From Giardia muris (lineage: Eukaryota; Fornicata; Diplomonadida; Hexamitidae): a DNA stretch of 64,000 nucleotides. Of the stretch, positions 59,701-64,000 are shown one piece after another. The stretch spans positions 1 through 64,000 of the forward strand of contig CM016926.1 of assembly GCA_006247105.1 (NCBI GenBank), given 5' to 3'. How positions within the stretch are numbered: position 1 is the stretch's first letter; each line of letters starts with the position of its first letter. The notes beneath the pieces were generated by a model. The model saw only the letters and a list, made by a program, of their open reading frames with translations, did no database searches and was not told the DNA's origin. The position numbers and the translations under genes were made by a program.

Positions 59701-62310
59701 TTTGGTAATCCGATGGGGTGCAACAGTAGGAGCCGACTCTCCACGAGCCTCGGAGGAGGTGATTTCAGTTGGAAGAGTTGCTCCTGGGGTGAAGTCTTCG
59801 GAAAAGCTATCCTCTACCAGTTCTGTCTCTCGCCGTTTTGCGATCTCCTGATCATAGATCTGTTGGGATGTCGTTAAGGAGACCTTGATATGTACCTTTA
59901 GGTCGTTAGCGATTTTGAAGTAGCGTACCATTCGGGTTCCAACCGTAACGGTCTCGAAATCGAATTCCATTGGCCCGGTTGAGATGAGGGCCAACTCCCG
60001 TGCTGTCAGTTTCTTGATCATCTGTTGAAACCGTAAGATATCTAAGTTATCGTAGTTATCGGGTCCGAATAGCTTCACTGGTGCAAGAAGGTCATTGGAA
60101 AGTGTGGACCGCTTCTTTGGTTGTACCATAAGGGCAACGGACTCCGTGTTGGAGTCCAACTTGGCGAGTTCCTCTTGGACCTTAGACTTGAGGCGCTTGT
60201 TCTTGTAGTTACTGTCGTAGTCGTTCTTCCCATAGTTATCGGCCATACCAAGGTCGAGGACGTCGTTATATGCTGAGATCCGCTCGAATGGCTTCTGAGT
60301 TTTTGTTTGAGCCACAAGTCTATTATCTTGCAGCTCATACTTCGCGTCATCACTCTCGCTCGAATCAGTACTGGGGTCAAGGTACCGTTTGGTATAATTA
60401 CGCATTTCCTTGCGGGCCTTTCCATCCGAGCTTTCTGGCTGAACCATCTTCAGCCTATTAGCCATGTATGTCTTATCACACGCCAAGCTCTTCTCGAACT
60501 TAAGTTTCTGAAGTTCAGTAGCGGTCATGAGTTGAGGCTTTCCAAGTCCAGGATCTTTAACGAGACGAGAGTTCGCGGTATCAAGTATGGCGCGTGTGTT
60601 CTGTATGCGTTGACGAAGTGCCTTATCCTTATTCGTGACTAGGTTAACCGTTACCTGATAAAACTCCGTATTTCCAAGGTAGACGTACATGTAATCGTTG
60701 AACAGGGTGGAGGACTTCGGAAGGAAGAAGAGCTGGAAGATCCGGGCCTCTTTCGGCTGAAGCGTTACCGTCAGTTCGTTATGATTAAGGGGGTCTCCAA
60801 TATGGAAAGCCGAAGGAGCCTTAATGGTGATTCTGAGAGGGTCGAGAGACATGTTCTTAACTGTGAACGGATGTGACTGCCCGGACTCTGTGAACCGAAT
60901 AAGGTTGTCCGAGACGGAGACTAGAGGGCGCGTCGCCAACGCGCTGACACTAAAGAAGGACGTCCCGACAAACATTCGATGAAGATTCTCCACTGAGCAG
61001 CGCGTGCGTACCTCGAAAACGTACGACACGTTGTCGAGGTTGTATCTGAAGAGGTAGAACTCTGAACCCAAGCGTTTCAAGTCTTCAAGAGGCATCTTCT
61101 CGACAAGAGTGGCGTCGAAGGCGGCACCGTCAAAGTCGGTTGTCGTCCCGACCTGCTTTCCGAGCATTCCGAAGATGCGTGACCAGTCCGAAAGAAGAGT
61201 ATTCGTCATGAAGCGACAAAGGCGTTCTATCTTCAAAAGGTCCAACTTCGGCGCGAAGGTGATCTCCAACTCGATCTTCTCGCCTGGTTTTAACGTCCCC
61301 GTAGCAGGTGTGACCGTAATGAAGTCTGTTGCTGGGTCATCCGATTGAACAGGGCCGGAACCAGCCGAGTTCAAATCGCAAAGTGCCTTCCGTTCGCGCA
61401 CCTCGACCTGGAACTCAAAGCACATGGTGTAGGGAGAGATATTCTGTGCCACTATACGCCGACTAGTGCTCTCCTGGTACTTTGCATTGCAACGCCAAGT
61501 TTCTAGGGGAACAAGGCGACGTGCATGTGCGTGCGGGTCCTTGGGATCTGCACCCACCGTCTCATAGATGGCATCATTGGCGTTCCCGGGGATCGTGGCA
61601 AGCGGGTTTGTGCCATCGATATCATCAGCATATTGAAAGTAGATCAAACTTGGCTCAACAACGCAGCAGCTTACATTTAATAAAGACTGATGGCCATATT
61701 GATCCTTGATTAAGACGACTCCACGGTACGTCCCGGTTGTTTCGCATTGGATCGTTAAGCTCACCGTCTTCTTCCCACCCATCGGGACCACACCTGTCGA
61801 CGTATTAAAGCCAAGCATCTGCTTCAGTGAAGGTGTCTTGCTGGTGACCTGCTGTTCCTGTTCAAAGGCGGCATCGTTAACCTCAAGGTTGAAGGTGGCA
61901 TCCTCCGTCCCTGAGTTGGCGAGGGTGAGCGTGCGCGAAATGGGGTATCCTGGGATCAGGTTACCGAAGTCTAGGGTCTCGACGGTGGGAGCTAAGTGTG
62001 GACGGCAACGTTCTGCAAACAAGGGCACTTCGATCTCCTCATTCGGAGTGTAGATGAGTATTGAGTCATGGAATTCTGGTTTGCTCTCGTCCTTCGAATA
62101 GAAGGAGACATGGACGGTCTGAGTCAATCCTGGAGGCAACTGTGATGTGACTTCTGCCTGGAGCTTAAAGACACCGGTCTGGGGGCCCTGCATCCGCACC
62201 TTGATCGAGAGGGAGGTGGTATTGACGATCCGTAGCGGGAGTGTGACCGCGCGTCCGGGGGCGACGCCAAGGAACTCCAACTTTGGAGGACGGATTGAGA
62301 CCCCGTGCAT
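50752..62310 (-). CDS. Giant ASH/MSP-domain axonemal protein, CFAP47-like
   Basis: 3852 residues in one unbroken frame from ATG 62308-62310 to TAA 50752-50754. Repeated Ig-like/ASH (PapD-like) modules run through the protein: FLGVAPGRAVTLPLRIVNTT at the start, LDFGNLIPGYPISRTLTLAN, VTPATGTLKPGEKIELEITF, and near the end LQPLCDVQIPFTFSPRSLKA. Around residues 2170-2330 a helical segment (FLIWACTLMRKTL, LLLGKQDFLLHCSW) interrupts them where CFAP47 has a calponin-homology region. This points to CFAP47, a central-apparatus or axoneme protein, longer here than the human 3187. HYDIN is the main alternative because it is also built from such modules. A Ser/Arg-rich linker (about residues 1270-1330) is low complexity. 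The coiled-coil gene upstream ends just 2 bases before this ATG. Confidence 0.72.
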   Translation of the reverse strand: MHGVSIRPPKLEFLGVAPGRAVTLPLRIVNTTSLSIKVRMQGPQTGVFKLQAEVTSQLPPGLTQTVHVSFYSKDESKPEFHDSILIYTPNEEIEVPLFAERCRPHLAPTVETLDFGNLIPGYPISRTLTLANSGTEDATFNLEVNDAAFEQEQQVTSKTPSLKQMLGFNTSTGVVPMGGKKTVSLTIQCETTGTYRGVVLIKDQYGHQSLLNVSCCVVEPSLIYFQYADDIDGTNPLATIPGNANDAIYETVGADPKDPHAHARRLVPLETWRCNAKYQESTSRRIVAQNISPYTMCFEFQVEVRERKALCDLNSAGSGPVQSDDPATDFITVTPATGTLKPGEKIELEITFAPKLDLLKIERLCRFMTNTLLSDWSRIFGMLGKQVGTTTDFDGAAFDATLVEKMPLEDLKRLGSEFYLFRYNLDNVSYVFEVRTRCSVENLHRMFVGTSFFSVSALATRPLVSVSDNLIRFTESGQSHPFTVKNMSLDPLRITIKAPSAFHIGDPLNHNELTVTLQPKEARIFQLFFLPKSSTLFNDYMYVYLGNTEFYQVTVNLVTNKDKALRQRIQNTRAILDTANSRLVKDPGLGKPQLMTATELQKLKFEKSLACDKTYMANRLKMVQPESSDGKARKEMRNYTKRYLDPSTDSSESDDAKYELQDNRLVAQTKTQKPFERISAYNDVLDLGMADNYGKNDYDSNYKNKRLKSKVQEELAKLDSNTESVALMVQPKKRSTLSNDLLAPVKLFGPDNYDNLDILRFQQMIKKLTARELALISTGPMEFDFETVTVGTRMVRYFKIANDLKVHIKVSLTTSQQIYDQEIAKRRETELVEDSFSEDFTPGATLPTEITSSEARGESAPTVAPHRITKIAVDPCVQYIPPGAMAGFPISLFFKHLASQYTDTIRVFVNDGEYGLLTFKARIEQPSLRLNVKSYSTITEARELLSKYANVLLKVSLSSKDRERGQGQDVPAGPSQITMQMLNDIVFFDLNPTNVYSKKIERELVLTNVGTSATAVALNVAPNGVFSRTAVSNGEFIPVASTALVQSAKTSVVDGERHSSIVSAAHSTVRKNSRTHRPNSGSTGNEAFMVNTRLIEGFENDTTRTISLLWQPTNAEISTAILTLQAAKGAPQYVPIMARLAPGRASFVEKGLDYGLINIGKVVHGVCTLINKSSEAECYFELIEGGLVRTSSVDLSANNIDVEIPRGRLAPEESLQIQISLTAMCLGKIDSKISFRIIGGEKIDLPIHAIVEAPHIIVTEVMDTGPSLSVAQSPGSTTTVTRVTSPQRNQSQNASRDVTRSRKTPLSESNTLAGAPTGRSGRVVSRTGRSVSFQNTIQPEQESTTPTFESPLVIRPSHIDFSAGVTQSIPTLKKLQISNHGRVAADFFIDCTLAKFVSLTDIGTDDSTTSHSVVSTLITRTDLLERFRILSDAQSMKRTTSLQRPQDRELTLASHIEDTGEGVTETLLRAQDKLIDQLAKRHNLPIFPHLRSIDYQTLMALLINSNEIPDPDGSGKLRVLSQLGNCFGLGSDSNKVMHVYLPPGGTTTVILSVVATEQLSQVRDCVFFYILGQTPYSSILTNAADITFKDLHPQTSDATSDALTERDMHIVQTSPEGEGRNLLSAYYRNQELKNTLILSYSVHSAVLMAATPLINFGIKIADSAYKQGMSARPPMFQDLYRNILNFLGLGVDVGMSQSSTIHTDTHDASHVTTGSGSGVAKDLVVELPFISQMAPSGLYFQDINISNQSNRIVLFVILVTDYDDRLLSNKLYSLNQSFGRIQAYDNISFRVFFSPTKVGVHHATLKLYYRELVRQDEDIPIEGEGTHQDPELAFFCNRGFVNSPYLTIHLRSVAVFRTLVFSANPLIFPNTAVCMPSRCIFYIRNLGYKHNARLTINFPPELSKIAFSVIWPLGNTINHMIRLLPVIISFVSVVPMSFSSRCVICDDEGIPYGLTINGNCANEPYLLKDYMRTNYKRILHDSGPPTSALCEPSFTLVPRGVDPYSLDAPEFGVYHSYRQLAAICQADENDPLLRHYGLNKHIILALESIGCKSLIEFSDYSKSMGLEETFNELSLGKDLWGQYGATPLCSNFKEVLGHVSIINSTVQADTSGALTGRSNQPPSTSRTQLTGKSSGGQREKGRLNLELVQRLLIGPFATTEYPRYPNAHHRLSFYWHFLFRSVGTSSESCLTPYIKVIPDMIGYSLESMINISFMTQVLCLLLNLRLNMNLPFPQQFTASVGKTNPFLIWACTLMRKTLKIDSKLVQNLPSIPKKRIDFLFSCYDELLTSLKINGAMLTNLPCELLLGKQDFLLHCSWTIAKMARNAYTYSTDSTEEEDTYDFEPQLASPMISQTNSTIILDLMQVVHELSHRTAWYFVISELIRIYVLSTTRSPKGFDAALKRHRVWITNEACEFGLRKGIFRQVCEREPVADFYRKWGDFCKKVGEREDNNLMLFLAYHTSFMLYGTEFQKVVILREYVPETTEIKERKVGSINSSMRKNITRRSLALSANPTPNESRLNESMSAPPSSAPMRDPFYIPHDPSALFSGLEIALTILSHYPYAEGLTQRVETLLTVATQIAKAYIDESTDFTVSDILTLRIRTEPITERLFNSLEAARAALWGEIEQFLRFEFNIVMVQSGLYLTSSTLVNYAHNSAYVTAVATNHQLLATLLYQILPSFIPDKTLRIVASLGDTVSQPLEVANTAKNAVIKYRTSLLYPRRDDAAVGGVSCEIRLSTPLLTVEPRLSGTLTIKMTPRFAKQCAALVGLRPSYESHTSPSGTFQAPTFVMLVIDTNDSVPVKVYEVESRCQQQAKISIDVENKNGVDASYQIRIVEKFVALDATSLNTVARKPKRTFNYMEPLAAQLSKSQTQGRHPIEPATEPLCGVETSPIAFKTNERILKIRARNRQSMNLYYAPTHPGAYVASIFFEDANLGTFMYELRGYSILPDVSQTYNLSTLVQENRAFSLDLSELLTSDGRHRFVNYGLYPIQDQDEKQKIKKRDPKSTLSLTSKINPETRVLTLQYQPAAKPEPGVHAYRLLLATDTFTRQAIIYLSLLKKQEEIQMEMVTPARETVVQKIPIRNNTDVPAQMSLTATSHGVGQSKNIGYLRINGRQLQDGVPVTLTVEPGDTPFTTIDFSPSWIMSFTARLVIKNVTQDIITDEYTLKCSGTEPLASGTITLETVAMEPVTSTLTISYSPTSAMGTMPCKYQIYLQDKKNVFSIDTTALELRPGESGRVEVRGFSPCSGQSRNVLFVKNTALNTYEWYDVLLLVKPRECSGVIEIKAATNTFKQHELLIRNTREDAYANLSVDVINIPPHIVSYNPRMQIEPGATQNFVLSAKPTCRGTLKGVLIFNSMELGEFWYELVITCDEIAIKEETMHSLLSQHTTSKIIIENPNLHTVLLFTIENTNHNAFTSQPKQTCTVAPSSQEVIRINYRPTKINAPEDAEFYLSGVDSNGVLHSEYRFIFHGFGQMPKEQTVTRIYANVNSSNAGVVNFKNPFLTSSLVCLEYENTQDLQFNIRPELILQPLCDVQIPFTFSPRSLKAVRAKLRVRVQQLKDTEAGIDTADLLRMGESTIAEMLANTEVYTFVYPIEAIAEITLNETFAFLSCAARNSVSTTKSVPFESISKYPASDLQLFVEPINLKTMKTDTVFPIAQRSVTFSYKPATSALQSSSRIPQTLPAINASSQLTVVFSPMKPFACDVNLIIAVRNSGRYKLPLQLVANSPKPESVITVELAGSNSEGSYTLHITNIYNVYTEFKAFFSPTSSERFSVSPASGILEPAPNVAVNNPKTTQIRITCAPGSSQARGQLMVETKDVLFIWDVVSGFKKYVPPAGVSKVVCHDTA

Positions 62311-62312
62311 TT

Positions 62313-63428
62313 TTACTTCCCTATATCAAGGTCGAAGTCTATCCTGGCGGCAAGCCTTCCTACGCGCTCCTCCTCACGTTCCTTGCTTTCCAGCTTCCGC
62401 CGGAGTATGGCCGCCTCGAAGGCGCCCTCCATCCCGTCGCTGGGGCCGGGGGCACCAACTATGCGCCTAGTCGCGTTAGAGAAGCGTTGAATGATCTCCT
62501 TCTGTTGTTCTATGACGTGTTTCAGTTCTGTGATGGTCTCTTCATAAGATGCCACAGAGCCTTTGTTAGAGGTAGGGGCTTCACGATGTGCTGATTTCCG
62601 CGTAAAATCAAGAAGTTCGTGGAACTTAGACGTGATCAGGTTGTAGTTCTCAAAGGAGGTGGGGGCTTTGTCATAGATAGAGCTATCTTCAACTAGCCAA
62701 TAGCAGAAGTCACGGGCTGCTGTATCCATCTCACGAAGGCACTGCTGTATGGTTTTGGTGGTACCAGGACCAGAACCACGGGTTTTCTCGTCGCGTGACT
62801 TTCCTTGGTGGTCTGCATCCATAAGCATTGCTAAAAGAGCATCATCTCGTGCGATCATGACGCCAGTATTGCCATTTCCGGCGTTCTGATAAGAGCGAAT
62901 TCGATCCTTCAAGGCTTCGTTTTCTCTTTCAAGCTTCCTCTTCATATGTTCCAGTTGATCGCATCTACGGACAAGATCCTTATTATCCCGCGTCGCAGAT
63001 GCAAGATCTTGATCTGCTCGAAGCTTATCTCTGTGGACTTCACCCTCTTTACGGACCTGTTGCGCCTTCGTATGTTCAAGTGCACGTAGCTCCTTCTCGT
63101 GCTCCTCCTTTAGCTTGCTGATCATAGACTTGTAAGTACGATTTGTATCGAGTAAACGGCTTGTTTCATCAGTTAATCTTCGAGCCTCTGCATGGTCCTT
63201 TTGAAGGGCGAGTAGGACCTTATGGACGCCATTGACGGTGTTGATGATGGCATCGACGTCCATTGTTGGACTCAATTGAAGTAGAGTGGCGTTGGTGGTT
63301 CCGATGAGGTTACCAGCCATCGTCACGAGTTGACGTGAACATGGGACAATGGCCACCGGGCCATCACAAAAGGAGGCCGATTGACTCCTCTCGAGCCCCA
63401 TCCCATCCAAGTATTGCACGAGTTCCAT
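62313..63428 (-). CDS. Coiled-coil protein (371 residues)
   Basis: The frame opens at a GTG (63434), but ATG 63428 (MELVQYLDGMGLERSQSASF) is the sensible start. The stop is TAA at 62313-62315. The N-terminal 80 residues are globular, and about 80-180 form a long charged coiled coil (SKLKEEHEKELRALEHTKAQ, DQLEHMKRKLERENEALKDR). A helical middle segment (FCYWLVEDSSIYDKAPTSFE) and a second coiled coil (ETITELKHVIEQQKEIIQRF, RRKLESKEREEERVGRLAAR) follow. The layout faintly recalls SSX2IP/ADIP-type centrosomal proteins, but I would not assign it. A cytoskeletal or basal-body role is only an inference. 16 bases separate it from the membrane-protein gene upstream. Confidence 0.72.
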   Translation of the reverse strand: MELVQYLDGMGLERSQSASFCDGPVAIVPCSRQLVTMAGNLIGTTNATLLQLSPTMDVDAIINTVNGVHKVLLALQKDHAEARRLTDETSRLLDTNRTYKSMISKLKEEHEKELRALEHTKAQQVRKEGEVHRDKLRADQDLASATRDNKDLVRRCDQLEHMKRKLERENEALKDRIRSYQNAGNGNTGVMIARDDALLAMLMDADHQGKSRDEKTRGSGPGTTKTIQQCLREMDTAARDFCYWLVEDSSIYDKAPTSFENYNLITSKFHELLDFTRKSAHREAPTSNKGSVASYEETITELKHVIEQQKEIIQRFSNATRRIVGAPGPSDGMEGAFEAAILRRKLESKEREEERVGRLAARIDFDLDIGK

Positions 63429-63444
63429 ACTCACCCCTAAAGAT

Positions 63445-64000
63445 TTAATTGAAGAATGGAATCCCTTCCATTCTATCGTTCAATCCGGCATCGGACCTCG
63501 TACTCATCCCATCGAGCCCCTTTTCCGTATCATCCTTGAAGGGGGTAGTCGACGAGCTCTGTTTCAATCGACGGGAGGGGATAAAGGCTTCGAGGACTAA
63601 CAACGAAGCTAAGAAGAAACCAAGAAGAGTCGTGTTGTAACAGATGATGAGTACATCTGGGAAGATAACGAAGACAGTGTCCAGAACGAGAAGTAGGATG
63701 AACCAAGGAGTGATGAACGACATCAACAAGAGATATGGCCGCTCCATTGTGGCACGATTTGCCCAAAGCAATCCCAAGTAGGTCAGAAGAATACTACAGA
63801 CGACTAGATACCCAACGATCCCAATAATGTTCAAGACAGACGTAAAAGTATCGAGTCCAAGATAGCGTCGAATAAGTTGTGAGACGGTCAATAGGAAGGA
63901 GGAGACGGTGACAGCTACACATTGTACCACGATGAGAACTAACCTTCTTTTCGCCGTTCGATAGTGCACCTCCTCCAATAGACGATGAAGGTGTAGACTA
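63445..64000 (-). CDS. Four-helix membrane protein, 5' end outside the window
   Basis: TAA at 63445-63447. The frame is open to the window edge with no ATG in phase, so the N-terminus lies beyond 64000. Four hydrophobic segments are clear: VLIVVQCVAVTVSSFLL; VLNIIGIVGYLVVCSILLTY; YLLLMSFITPWFILLLVLDT; LIICYNTTLLGFFLASLLVL. A Ser/Thr/Asp-rich, probably cytosolic tail of about 45 residues follows (SSSTTPFKDDTEKGLDGMST). I do not recognise the family. Tetraspan proteins of this size are common and no diagnostic motif is visible. Confidence 0.65.
   Translation of the reverse strand, partial: SLHLHRLLEEVHYRTAKRRLVLIVVQCVAVTVSSFLLTVSQLIRRYLGLDTFTSVLNIIGIVGYLVVCSILLTYLGLLWANRATMERPYLLLMSFITPWFILLLVLDTVFVIFPDVLIICYNTTLLGFFLASLLVLEAFIPSRRLKQSSSTTPFKDDTEKGLDGMSTRSDAGLNDRMEGIPFFN

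Noticed and set aside
1..64000. CRISPR arrays, insertion sequences, bacterial operons or ribosome-binding sites
   Set aside because: The repeats present are protein-coding VSP units. No spacer-repeat pattern, transposase or Shine-Dalgarno organisation is seen, and the genes are eukaryotic.
1..64000. Telomeric repeat tract or rRNA genes
   Set aside because: No run of TAGGG/CCCTA repeats and no rRNA-like sequence is visible, so a subtelomeric position is inferred only from the array and the decay pattern.

Overview
The window reads as a nuclear segment of a Giardia-type diplomonad, most likely Giardia muris. The signs are: cysteine-rich variant-specific surface protein (VSP) frames with CXXC and GGCY motifs, one transmembrane helix and a short GCRGK tail; ankyrin proteins of the Protein 21.1 and NEK-ankyrin kinase kind; a PPi-dependent phosphofructokinase; AGTRAAY polyadenylation signals that often overlap the stop codon; almost no space between genes; and no introns seen. 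The VSP tail ends at CRGK with no final Ala (G. intestinalis ends CRGKA). That, and my recollection that G. muris carries telomeric arrays of pseudogenised surface antigens, is why I prefer G. muris. The species is an inference.

Region 1 (1-3418) is a decayed flank. It holds an ankyrin/coiled-coil gene on the minus strand with a one-base frameshift and an ankyrin-RING gene on the plus strand broken by two frameshifts.

Region 2 (3419-29724) is a head-to-tail array of 15 VSP units, all on the minus strand. Each unit keeps the cysteine-rich ectodomain, membrane helix and tail but lacks a signal peptide. Most have no in-frame ATG. Consecutive units are joined by the same short junction, in which the stop codon, an AGTGAAT signal and an ATG fall within about 10 bases. 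Higher-order duplications (about 3.43, 3.48 and 3.9 kb) and mosaic units point to recent unequal exchange and gene conversion. The array looks like a silent donor archive for antigenic variation.

Region 3 (29725-34195) is the other flank. About 1.3 kb holds no gene I can support. It is followed by an intact ankyrin-ankyrin-kinase gene whose 5' half and upstream DNA are an inverted copy of the region 1 ankyrin gene, so the array sits between inverted repeats. Then come about 1 kb of remnants and an orphan open frame.

Region 4 (34196-64000) is ordinary, very dense core genome: tRNA-Gly(GCC); a 2424-residue unknown protein; a small unknown gene; pyrophosphate-fructose-6-phosphate phosphotransferase; coatomer beta-prime; a Hip/ST13-like co-chaperone; a NEK-ankyrin pseudokinase; the ribosome-biogenesis factor NOL10/Enp2; a 3852-residue CFAP47-like axonemal protein; a coiled-coil protein; and a four-helix membrane protein cut by the window edge. 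Gaps between these genes are 2 to about 58 bp, and one convergent pair shares bases of its stop codons.
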